Shown one piece after another: positions 27,041-34,529 of a stretch of DNA of 64,000 nt. Source of the DNA: Ciceribacter sp. L1K22. GTDB lineage: Bacteria; Pseudomonadota; Alphaproteobacteria; Rhizobiales; Rhizobiaceae. Each line of letters starts with the position of its first letter. Within the stretch, counting starts at the first letter, position 1. The notes beneath the pieces are model-generated. The model saw only the letters and a program-made list of their open reading frames with translations, made no database searches and was not told where the DNA came from. A program made the translations under genes and the position numbers. The stretch spans positions 620,001-684,000 of the forward strand of contig NZ_JAGFPK010000002.1 of NCBI RefSeq assembly GCF_017599385.1. The letters run 5' to 3'.

Positions 27041-28257
27041 CCAACGCTAACGCCATCCGCCGGAGCCTCCAGCGCCACATCTCGACACCGCGGCTGGAAA
27101 CACCCTTCCATCCGCGACTGTCGGTCCTTTCAACGACAAGCGACTGGTACAACTGGGCCGGCTACAAGGCACCGCATTCGATCTTCGACAGCGAGCTCGA
27201 ATACTTCGCCATCCGCTCCACCGCCGCTCTCTTCGATATCTCGCCAATGGTGAAATACCGTATCAAGGGGCGCGACGCGGAATCTCTCCTCAACCGCGTG
27301 ACACTCCGCGATGTCCGCAAACTGATCCCCGGCCGCGTCCACTACACGGCCTGGTGCGACGATGAAGGTCACGTTCTCGATGACGGAACGCTGTTCCGCC
27401 TTTCGGATCAGGATTTCCGCCTCTGCTGTCAGGAACGCCACCTTCCCTGGCTCGCCGACAGCGCCATCGGCTTCAACGTCGAAATCGCCGAAGAAACCGA
27501 CGAGATCGCCGGACTGGCCCTTCAGGGACCGACAAGCTTCGCGGTTCTTTCTGAGGCCGGATTTGCAGGCGTCGAACATCTGAGACCTTTCCAACTCGCT
27601 CTGTTCGAGCACGATGGCGGCGCGGTCGTGATTTCGCGGACAGGCTTTACCGGTGATCTGGGCTACGAACTCTTCGTCCCAGCACAGTCGGCGCTATCGC
27701 TGTGGGACCGGCTCTGGCAGGCCGGTCAATTGCTCGGGGTTCAGGCCATCGGCTACGACGCGCTGAACCGCGCAAGGATCGAAGCTGGCTTCATCGTCGC
27801 CAATGCCGATTTCGTCACCGCCGAAGCGGCGTTGAGGGCAGACCGGGAACGCCTGCCGGACGAGATCGGCCTCGACTGGATGATCGATCTTGAAAAGCCC
27901 TGGTTCAACGGCCGGGACGCCATTCTCGAGGCGCGCCGCAAGCATAGCCTGCGCTACATCCTCGTCGGGCTTGAAATCGAGAGCAATATCCCGGCCGAGC
28001 ACGCGCTCGTCTATCATCGGAAGAAGAAGGAAGCAGGCCTGGTGACGGCCGCGATCTGGTCGCCGCTTGCCAAGCGCAACATCGCGATCGCTACACTGGA
28101 ACGTCCCTTCGGCGACCGCATCGTCGATGATCTCTGGGTCGAGATTTATGCGCTGCGGGAGCTTCAGTATCACAAGATGATGAAGCGCGCGAAGATCGTG
28201 CCGCGCCCGTTCGTCAAGCTGGATCGCCGATCCGCCAACCCGCCCGGACGGTTCTGA
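27037..28257 (+). CDS. GcvT-like aminomethyltransferase family protein (folate-dependent)
   Basis: A 406-residue GcvT/DmdA/SardH-type protein. These proteins use tetrahydrofolate to accept a one-carbon unit from an N-methyl or S-methyl substrate. Recognisable parts are the N-terminal ALFDISPMVKYRIKGRDA, the central LALQGPTSFAVLSE and SRTGFTGDLGYELFVPA, the GYDALNRARIEAGF segment and a C-terminal barrel (GLVTAAIWSPLAKRNIAIA). True glycine-cleavage GcvT is unlikely because no GcvH or GcvP is present and the protein is longer. Coupled to two flavoproteins, it could take the methyl group released as an iminium, as in dimethylglycine and sarcosine dehydrogenases. The ATGA overlap with the upstream gene supports joint translation. 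Confidence 0.88.
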   Translation: MTNANAIRRSLQRHISTPRLETPFHPRLSVLSTTSDWYNWAGYKAPHSIFDSELEYFAIRSTAALFDISPMVKYRIKGRDAESLLNRVTLRDVRKLIPGRVHYTAWCDDEGHVLDDGTLFRLSDQDFRLCCQERHLPWLADSAIGFNVEIAEETDEIAGLALQGPTSFAVLSEAGFAGVEHLRPFQLALFEHDGGAVVISRTGFTGDLGYELFVPAQSALSLWDRLWQAGQLLGVQAIGYDALNRARIEAGFIVANADFVTAEAALRADRERLPDEIGLDWMIDLEKPWFNGRDAILEARRKHSLRYILVGLEIESNIPAEHALVYHRKKKEAGLVTAAIWSPLAKRNIAIATLERPFGDRIVDDLWVEIYALRELQYHKMMKRAKIVPRPFVKLDRRSANPPGRF

Positions 28258-28267
28258 AGAGCAGGCT

Positions 28268-28513
28268 ATGGACTCCGACACGGCAGTGCAATGGGAGCTT
28301 GTGAACACACCGGTCGGCGAGGAATGGTCCGGACGGGCTCGCTATGCGGCAGCGATGTTCTTCCACAAGCGCGGCGAGATGGATGCGGCGACGCTGGAGA
28401 TCTATCGCTATCTGGCGCGTCTCGATTTCGAGGATCCGCTTGCCGCTCTCAAGCGGTACAAGATTGGCGACGACTGGATCGCCCGGGTTCAAGCCGGCCG
28501 CTCCACCCGGTGA
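28268..28513 (+). CDS. Small protein of unknown function, last gene of the flavoprotein operon
   Basis: An 81-residue acidic to neutral protein, mostly predicted helical, starting 10 bases after the GcvT-like stop with GAAGAGCAGG upstream. No Cys pair, signal peptide or known motif is visible. Trp-, Tyr- and Phe-rich stretches (WELVNTPVGEEW, RYAAAMFFHKRGEMD) look like conserved structured sequence and not random translation. Position and spacing suggest a subunit or chaperone for the flavoprotein/GcvT complex; this is inference. It ends two bases before the stop of the convergent ABC ATPase gene. Confidence 0.65.
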   Translation: MDSDTAVQWELVNTPVGEEWSGRARYAAAMFFHKRGEMDAATLEIYRYLARLDFEDPLAALKRYKIGDDWIARVQAGRSTR

Positions 28514-28514
28514 C

Positions 28515-29627
28515 TTAGAGAATGCGCTCCTCCGGCTCGTCCTCGGCCAGCGGCACGAAGGCGTCCGGATCGAAGGCAAGCCGGATCGGCGCCCCAAGCG
28601 GCAGATCGTCGGCACCGTAAGTGTTCGTCTCGATCATGGAGAGCGGCGTTTCCAAGCCGTCCACCTGAACCGACAGGTGCGTCGTCTCCCCGAAATAGGC
28701 ACGGTCCACTACCCTCCCCTGAAGTTCATGCTCGGCACGCTCCTCGTCCCACAACAACCGCAGCCGCTCCGGCCGGATGCCAAGCGTGATCTTGCCGCCG
28801 GCGGGCATCAGTCCGGGTGTTGCCGGAAGTTTCAGACGGCCGAACCGTTCAGTGTCGACGGCAAGCACACCGCCGGCCGTATCGACCACTGTCCCGGAAA
28901 GGAAATTGATACCGCCCAGAAAATCGGCAACCCGCCGGGTGCGGGGATGCTGGTAGATTTCCTTGGGTGTCGCCACCTGTGCGATCCTGCCGCCGAACAT
29001 CACCGCGATGCGGTCGGAAAGCGCTAGCGCCTCATACTGGTCATGGGTGACGAGCACGAACGTGATGCCCACCGCCTTCTGCAGCGACCGGAGTTCCGTC
29101 TGCATCTCCTCGCGCAGCTTCTTGTCGAGTGCCGAAAGCGGTTCATCGAGCAGCAGCACCTTTGGCCGCAGTACCAGCGCACGCGCAAGCGCAACGCGCT
29201 GCCGCTGCCCACCCGAGAGTTCGTGACCCCGGCGCTTGCCAAGTGCCGTCAGCCGCACCTGCTCGAGCACCGCGCCGACGCGGCGCTTCTCCTCGGCGCT
29301 CTCCAGCCCCAGCCGCTTCAGCCCGTAGGAGACGTTTTGCTCGACGTCGAGATGCGGAAAGATCGCATAGCTCTGGAACACCATGTTGGTCGGACGCCGG
29401 TTGGGTGGCACGCCGATCATCGTCTCCCCGTCGATCCGGATGTCGCCGCTGCTGGGTGTTTCAAAGCCCGCTATGGACCGCAGAAGTGTCGTTTTCCCGC
29501 AACCCGAGGGACCGAGAAGCGAGAAAAACTCCCCCGCTGCAATGTCCAGCGAGACCTCCGACAGAGCCTTGTAGATGCCGTAGAACTTGTTCACTCCGGA
29601 AATCGCGATCATAGGTTTCTCATGCAT
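28515..29627 (-). CDS. ABC transporter ATPase, spermidine/putrescine type (PotA-like)
   Basis: A 370-residue ATPase energising uptake with the two permeases encoded just upstream. Walker A GPSGCGKTT, signature LSGGQRQRVALARAL, Walker B VLLLDEPLSALD and the H-loop VTHDQYEAL are complete, and a C-terminal TOBE domain (GIRPERLRLL) is present. The start is ATG 29627 with GGAGG eight bases upstream; the longer frame is a read-through of the permease end. It overlaps the upstream permease by eight bases. The cognate binding protein is at 21112-22194, outside this transcript. The operon start lies about 150 bases from operator site B. Confidence 0.92.
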   Translation of the reverse strand: MHEKPMIAISGVNKFYGIYKALSEVSLDIAAGEFFSLLGPSGCGKTTLLRSIAGFETPSSGDIRIDGETMIGVPPNRRPTNMVFQSYAIFPHLDVEQNVSYGLKRLGLESAEEKRRVGAVLEQVRLTALGKRRGHELSGGQRQRVALARALVLRPKVLLLDEPLSALDKKLREEMQTELRSLQKAVGITFVLVTHDQYEALALSDRIAVMFGGRIAQVATPKEIYQHPRTRRVADFLGGINFLSGTVVDTAGGVLAVDTERFGRLKLPATPGLMPAGGKITLGIRPERLRLLWDEERAEHELQGRVVDRAYFGETTHLSVQVDGLETPLSMIETNTYGADDLPLGAPIRLAFDPDAFVPLAEDEPEERIL

Positions 29628-30441
29628 GCAATGTTCCTCCGGAAGAAACCTGGCGCTCGGCCCGACGACGCAACAGTTCCGCCGCCACGAGGAGCAGGAT
29701 CGACAGCAGCAGCATGATGCTTCCGAGCGCCAGAACGCCGGGCAGCTTGGCGGCAAACCGCAACTGCCCCCAGATGTAGACCGGAAGCGTCGGCTCGGTT
29801 CCCGACAGGAAGAAAGCCAGCAGGAACTCGTCGAGCGAGATGGTGAAAGACACCAGCAGGCTCGACAGCACCGCCGGCGCCACGACCGGCAGCGTCACCC
29901 TGCGAAACGTCCCGAATGCCGTCTCGCCGAGATCGAGCGAGGCTTCTTCGAGCGACCGGTCGAAACCATCGAAACCCGCCGTCAGCACCGACATGGAATA
30001 GGGAAGACAGAACACCGTCTGGCCGAGGATGACGGTGGCAAGCGAAAGCTCCAGCCCGATTTGCAGGATGATCATCAGCAGCGAAACGGCCACGATGATC
30101 TCCGGCAGGAAGAGCGGCGCCATGATCAAACCGGTCGCGGCACGGCGTCCCCGGAAGCGATAACGCGTGACGGCACGGGCAGCGCAGATGGCAAGACCCG
30201 TAGACAGCAGCGAAACGCAGACGCCGACGATCAGGCTGTTGAGCGCCGCGTCCAGCATTTCGCGATTGCCCCAAAGCGAGGCGTACCACTTGGTCGTGAA
30301 GCCTGCGAGCGGAAAGCGGGTCGCAGCGGCATTGTTGAAGGAGAAGACCGGCAGCAGCAGGATCGGCAGGTAGAGAAACACCATGTAGATGGCGACGAAG
30401 ACGGGCAAAAGCCGCCACCGCGATGATCCCGCCACCCTCAT
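29620..30441 (-). CDS. ABC transporter permease, PotC-like
   Basis: A 273-residue inner-membrane permease with six predicted helices and the EAA loop (LEEASLDLGETAFGTFRRVTLP) that docks on the ATPase. Similar in layout to PotC of polyamine systems. Its start overlaps the stop of the other permease (ATGA), and its end overlaps the ATPase start, so the three genes are coupled. Substrate is expected to be the amine handled by the surrounding pathway. Confidence 0.9.
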   Translation of the reverse strand: MRVAGSSRWRLLPVFVAIYMVFLYLPILLLPVFSFNNAAATRFPLAGFTTKWYASLWGNREMLDAALNSLIVGVCVSLLSTGLAICAARAVTRYRFRGRRAATGLIMAPLFLPEIIVAVSLLMIILQIGLELSLATVILGQTVFCLPYSMSVLTAGFDGFDRSLEEASLDLGETAFGTFRRVTLPVVAPAVLSSLLVSFTISLDEFLLAFFLSGTEPTLPVYIWGQLRFAAKLPGVLALGSIMLLLSILLLVAAELLRRRAERQVSSGGTLHA

Positions 30442-31358
30442 CGGATCCGCCCCACGACGAACTTGAGCGACAATGCACAGACGGCGGCCATCAGTGTCAC
30501 CACAGCCATCGTCGTGACCGAGAGTGCCGCACCCAGCGGCCAGTTCGCGCCCTTGCCGAACTGCGCCTGGATGGCGGTTGCAATCATCACGCCATCCTTC
30601 CCGCCGACGAGCTTCGGCGTCACATAATCGCCGACCGTTGGGATCATCACGATCAGCAGTGCCGAAATCACGCCCGGCAAGGAGAGCGGCAGCACCACTC
30701 TCAGAAAGCTGCGCACCGGTCCGTCGCCCAGATCCCGTGCAGCCTCGACCAGCGAGCGATCAATCTTTTCCAGTGAGACGAAGATCGGCAGGATGGCGAA
30801 CGCCGCCCAACTGTGGACCAGCGTGATGACGACGGCATTGGAATTATAGAGGAGTGAGGCGATCGGCTGGTCGATGACACCGGCGGACATCAAGCCGGTA
30901 TTGAGCACGCCCTGGTAACCGAGGATCATCTTCCACGACATCACCCGGAGCAGGTAACTTGTCCAGCAGGGGATCGTGATCAGGAAGATCAGCAGGTTCT
31001 TGTGTCGGCCACCGTGAAACGAGATGAACCACGCAACGGGGTAGGAGATCACCACAGTCACCACGCTGACCACAAGCGAGATGATCAATGAACGGACCAG
31101 AAGATCCTGGTACATTGGCTCCGTCAGCGCGGCACGATAATTGTCCAGCGTCAGCGTGAGGTCGATTTCCAGATAGTTCTGGCTCCAGAAACTGTAGGCA
31201 ACGACGGTCAGGATCGGAACCCCGAGCAGTGCGATGGCGTAGATCAGTGTGGGAGACACCAGCGCGAGGCCGGTTGCTTCTTCGCTGTTTCGCCACGACC
31301 CGCGGGAGCCCGCCTCACCGGGGCGCTGCCGAAGGTCTGCGCTCGCGGCAAGGGCCAT
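30438..31358 (-). CDS. ABC transporter permease, PotB-like
   Basis: A 306-residue permease, first gene of the transporter operon. Six helices are visible, plus the EAA loop (LVEAARDLGDGPVRSFLRVVLP) and the IPTVGDYVTPKLVGG segment typical of PotB. I prefer ATG 31358 (AAGGG just upstream) to the GTG at 31397, which would add 13 residues and has a poorer ribosome site. The 230-base gap to the divergent aminotransferase gene contains operator site B, so transporter and aminotransferase are probably controlled together. Confidence 0.88.
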   Translation of the reverse strand: MALAASADLRQRPGEAGSRGSWRNSEEATGLALVSPTLIYAIALLGVPILTVVAYSFWSQNYLEIDLTLTLDNYRAALTEPMYQDLLVRSLIISLVVSVVTVVISYPVAWFISFHGGRHKNLLIFLITIPCWTSYLLRVMSWKMILGYQGVLNTGLMSAGVIDQPIASLLYNSNAVVITLVHSWAAFAILPIFVSLEKIDRSLVEAARDLGDGPVRSFLRVVLPLSLPGVISALLIVMIPTVGDYVTPKLVGGKDGVMIATAIQAQFGKGANWPLGAALSVTTMAVVTLMAAVCALSLKFVVGRIR

Positions 31359-31510
31359 CAGACCCTTCCCGTGGCCGACCAGCGGCGACAATCGCACGCT
31401 ATCGATCGCCTCATCCTGTTCCCCTTGGAGCCTTTACGGCCCTCGTCCTTCTGTTTTCCAAGATGACCGCAAATGCCACAGGATTGCAAGCGAAAGATTT
31501 CCGAATCTGA

Positions 31511-31528
31511 TTGAACGGCCATTCAATA
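31511..31528. promoter_or_regulatory. TetR-type operator, site B (transporter / aminotransferase)
   Basis: TTGAACGGCCATTCAATA matches sites A and C (arms TGAACG/CATTCA). It overlaps a good plus-strand promoter candidate: -35 TTGAAC at 31511-31516, a 17-base spacer and -10-like TTATTA at 31534-31539, upstream of the aminotransferase. Binding there would block polymerase. It also lies between the two divergent transcripts, 152 bases from the permease start. Confidence 0.8.
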
Positions 31529-31588
31529 TAGTGTTATTACTCTCATGAAATTCATGGAGTTGCGACTGCAAAAGAGAGGAGCCGCGAA

Positions 31589-33001
31589 ATGGCTGCCGAA
31601 CCCAAGTTGTCGATGGATATATCGACCGTCGAAGATGCCCTCGTCACCGACGCGAAGGCCCATCTTATCCAGCCGTGGCCGACCTCCGGAAAGATCGGCG
31701 CCGAGGCCCGCAGCGGCCTCATGGACGGCGACGGAATTTATGTTACTGACATGGAAGGCCGACGCCTGATCGATGGCCCCGCCGGCATGTGGTGCACCAA
31801 TGTCGGCCACCGCTGCGAGCCCATCGCGCGCACGCTTTACGACCAGGCGATGGCTCTCTCCTACAGTTCACCCTGGTACACGATGAGTGAACCGTCGGTG
31901 CGGCTTTCGAAGCGGCTGGCTGGACATGCGCCCGGCGATCTGGAGCACGTCTTCTACACGACAGGCGGATCATCGGCTGTCGAGACGGCGCTGCGCTTCA
32001 TGCAGTTCTCGAACAACGTCACCGGCCGCGCTGAGAAGAAACTTATGGTCGCACGACAGGGCGCCTATCACGGTTCGACCTATCTTTCGGCATCCCTCAA
32101 TGGCCGTCCGCGCGATCATGACTGGATGGACAGCGCAAGCGACCTCGTCGTCAAGCTGACCTGCCCCAACCCGTTCCGCCGCCCTTCGGACATGACCGAG
32201 CCGGAATTCTGCGATTTTCTCATCGGTGAATTCCGCGATGTGATCGAGACGCGCGGAGCCGAAAACATCGGCGCCTTCGTCGCCGAACCGATCATGGCCT
32301 CGGGTGGGGTCATCGTCCCACCGCAAGGCTATCTGAAGCGCATGCGTGCCCTCTGCCAGGAAAACGACATCCTGTTCATCGCCGACGAGGTCGTCACCGC
32401 CTTCGGACGTCTGGGTCATGTCTTCGCCTCGAAGGATGTTTTCGACATCGAACCCGACATCATCACCTTCGCGAAGGGCGTCACCTCCGGCTATTTCCCT
32501 CTGGGCGGCGCGATGATCTCGTCGAAGCTCTTGGAACGGCTGCGGTCATCGAACCACTCCGACGCCATGTTCGCCCACGGCCTCACCTATAGCAGCCACC
32601 CGATCGGCTGCGCGGTGGCCCTCACCAATCTCGACCTACTGGAGCAGGGCTTACTGGCCCACGCCCGGGAAATCGCACCTTACTTTCAGAGCCAGTTGAA
32701 GACTCTCGAGGATCTGCCGCTGGTCGGCGAGGTGCGAGGTCTCGGCCTGATGGCCTGCGTCGAATGCGTCGCCGATCGCAAAAGCAACAATCCGCTTGCA
32801 CTCGACCTCGAAGTCGGCAAGCGAATCGATGCCCACTGCCAACGCCTCGGACTGCTTGTCCGCCCGTTGATCCATATGTGCGTGATGTCGCCCCCCCTGA
32901 CGATCACCAGACCGCAGATCGACGATCTCGTCTCTATCCTGCGACAGGGTATTAAGCTCACGATGGATGAACTCGTGCGCGAAGGACTGTGGCGCGGCTG
33001 A
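31589..33001 (+). CDS. Class III PLP-dependent aminotransferase
   Basis: A 470-residue omega-aminotransferase-type enzyme. The PLP lysine lies in ITFAKGVTSGYFPLGGAM (about residue 292) and the PLP-binding Asp in FIADEVVTAFGR. The TTGGSSAVETALRF phosphate-cup motif is complete. The family moves terminal amino groups from diamines, omega-amino acids or taurine-like compounds, usually to pyruvate. GAGAGGAG lies just upstream of ATG 31589. It is transcribed alone from a promoter overlapping operator site B. Inference: it removes the primary amine left after demethylation, giving an aldehyde that an enzyme such as the 18204-19631 dehydrogenase could oxidise. Confidence 0.92.
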   Translation: MAAEPKLSMDISTVEDALVTDAKAHLIQPWPTSGKIGAEARSGLMDGDGIYVTDMEGRRLIDGPAGMWCTNVGHRCEPIARTLYDQAMALSYSSPWYTMSEPSVRLSKRLAGHAPGDLEHVFYTTGGSSAVETALRFMQFSNNVTGRAEKKLMVARQGAYHGSTYLSASLNGRPRDHDWMDSASDLVVKLTCPNPFRRPSDMTEPEFCDFLIGEFRDVIETRGAENIGAFVAEPIMASGGVIVPPQGYLKRMRALCQENDILFIADEVVTAFGRLGHVFASKDVFDIEPDIITFAKGVTSGYFPLGGAMISSKLLERLRSSNHSDAMFAHGLTYSSHPIGCAVALTNLDLLEQGLLAHAREIAPYFQSQLKTLEDLPLVGEVRGLGLMACVECVADRKSNNPLALDLEVGKRIDAHCQRLGLLVRPLIHMCVMSPPLTITRPQIDDLVSILRQGIKLTMDELVREGLWRG

Positions 33002-33011
33002 GGAGCGAATG

Positions 33012-33038
33012 AAAAAGGGGCGAACCGTCGTTCGCCCC
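33012..33038 (-). terminator. Rho-independent terminator of the Rieske gene
   Basis: Perfect 9-bp stem GGGGCGAAC/GTTCGCCCC with a 4-base loop. On the minus strand it is followed by TTTTT, so it ends the Rieske oxygenase message 23 bases after its stop. It may also slow the convergent aminotransferase transcript. Confidence 0.85.
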
Positions 33039-33060
33039 AAATCCTACTGCGGCATCGCCG

Positions 33061-34260
33061 TCACGGGTGGCTCGACATCCTGCCGTTGATCTCCGCCATG
33101 TCCCGCTCATCCGGCGCCTCGTCGAGCGTCATGACCGGCAGGACCGCGCGCAGATGATCGTGATGCGTGCGGACACCATATTCGAGGTCGGACAGATAAA
33201 AGCCCGCGAATGCCTTCGAGGTCATCGCCTCGTTCGACCAGACCGTCAGTTGCACGTCTTCCGCTTGGGTGTCCCGGTCGATGCGCATGGCAAGATAGCG
33301 AGCCAGTCTCTGTGCCCGGCTCTCGTCCTTGTACCGGTAGACGCCGCCTCTCAACATCGTCTTCCCGACGGCGACCGGAAACTCCTGATAAAACTGCACC
33401 GTCTCCGGCGTCACCGCGATAACGGTGTTGGGAAAGAAGCCGTAGTAGATCCAGGCGGTTCGCAGCTCTTGCGGAAGATGCATGCCCTCAGGGGCGACGT
33501 TCCTGTACATACGCACGCTCCAACGCCGTCCGGCATGCGGATTGTAGGTTGCGAACGAGCGACAGAGCCCATCGACGAACGGTTCGTCGTAGTAGGTCGA
33601 ACCATAGAGATCCTGAAGTGCCGGATGCGCCATCGCGACGTGATAACCCTCGTTATCGACATCGCGCACCGACTTCCAGTTTACGGCCGACCCCTGCGTC
33701 CACAGACCCGCCGTCGGAACCATGTCGGTACTGCGATAATGGGCAAGCTCCGCTTCGAAGGGTTTGGCGAGTTCGGCGACGGACGGCTGCGGCCCGGGCT
33801 TCATGCGAATGAACACGAATCCCATCCAGACCTCTGTCTCAATGCTCGCCAGCGCGAACTCGTCCTTGTCGAGAGGCGGAAAACTGTCGGGCCGTGCTGC
33901 GCCGCGCAGCGTGCCGTCGAGATTGTAGACCCAGCCATGGAACGGACAGACCAGCGCTCCGCGGCAACGGCCCTTGTCATCCGCCACCAGCCGCGAGCCG
34001 CGATGCCGGCAGATGTTGTGAAAGGCCCGAACTTCCCCGTCCTTGTCCCGCAGCACGAGCACCCGTTCGCCGACGATGTCGAGCGTGATGTACTGTCCGG
34101 CCTCGGGAATGTCTGAAACGTGGCAGGCGATCTGCCAGTGTCGCCGGAAGACATGTTCTTTCTCCAGCTCCAACAGCGCCTCGGAATGGTAACACCAGCC
34201 GGGCAGCCCTCTGCGATCCCAGCTCTTTGGCACCGAGATGTCGCGCACATGTGTATTCAT
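33061..34260 (-). CDS. Rieske non-heme iron oxygenase, quaternary-amine type
   Basis: A 399-residue oxygenase alpha subunit. The Rieske [2Fe-2S] ligands are Cys84/His86 and Cys105/His108 (CRHRG and CPFHGW). The mononuclear iron site is NEGYHVAMAH, with His207 and His212. The residue bridging the two centres is Glu204 where ring-hydroxylating dioxygenases have Asp; the carnitine oxygenase CntA is known for this Glu. I therefore expect oxidation of a quaternary or N-methylated amine, not an aromatic ring. No reductase gene is in the window. AAGGAG precedes ATG 34260 and operator site C lies 17 bases upstream of the start, so repression should be tight. Confidence 0.9.
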   Translation of the reverse strand: MNTHVRDISVPKSWDRRGLPGWCYHSEALLELEKEHVFRRHWQIACHVSDIPEAGQYITLDIVGERVLVLRDKDGEVRAFHNICRHRGSRLVADDKGRCRGALVCPFHGWVYNLDGTLRGAARPDSFPPLDKDEFALASIETEVWMGFVFIRMKPGPQPSVAELAKPFEAELAHYRSTDMVPTAGLWTQGSAVNWKSVRDVDNEGYHVAMAHPALQDLYGSTYYDEPFVDGLCRSFATYNPHAGRRWSVRMYRNVAPEGMHLPQELRTAWIYYGFFPNTVIAVTPETVQFYQEFPVAVGKTMLRGGVYRYKDESRAQRLARYLAMRIDRDTQAEDVQLTVWSNEAMTSKAFAGFYLSDLEYGVRTHHDHLRAVLPVMTLDEAPDERDMAEINGRMSSHP

Positions 34261-34276
34261 GGCGAGCTCCTTCTTG

Positions 34277-34294
34277 CTGAACGTTCATTCAATA
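34277..34294. promoter_or_regulatory. TetR-type operator, site C (Rieske oxygenase)
   Basis: CTGAACGTTCATTCAATA, identical to site A except for one base. It lies between a TATATT-like -10 candidate and the ribosome site of the Rieske gene on the minus strand. Confidence 0.8.
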
Positions 34295-34529
34295 TAAGCA
34301 CAAAAATACAGGGTAGGGAAGCAGCAGAAGGCAGATCAGGCCTGGCGAGAGCTTAACTGGACACAGAATTGAAAGTTGTTCGTGCGCTACGCGCTTACGT
34401 CATTGATAGCCGACAGTGCAGCCAGAAATGCGGCCGGTTCAGGTCGGTGCGCTGGACCGGTCGGCACAGAAATCGTTACGGATACGGCGTGGAAACATTA
34501 GCCGATTGCCCCATGCGCGGCAAAACGCA
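34295..34529. other. Intergenic gap between the catabolic and glycan regions
   Basis: 235 bases with no gene I can support. They hold the Rieske promoter region at the left end and a 9-bp hairpin (34434-34442 with 34452-34460, one G-T pair) that may end the glycosyltransferase operon. Short ORFs here have no ribosome site or known similarity. Confidence 0.4.

Noticed and set aside
21112..33001. Aminoethylphosphonate catabolism
   Set aside because: A PotD-like protein and class III aminotransferase could fit, but no phosphonatase, PhnW/X or C-P lyase gene is present.
34295..34529. Possible transposon remnant or small gene
   Set aside because: No inverted terminal repeats, target duplication or transposase motif could be seen.
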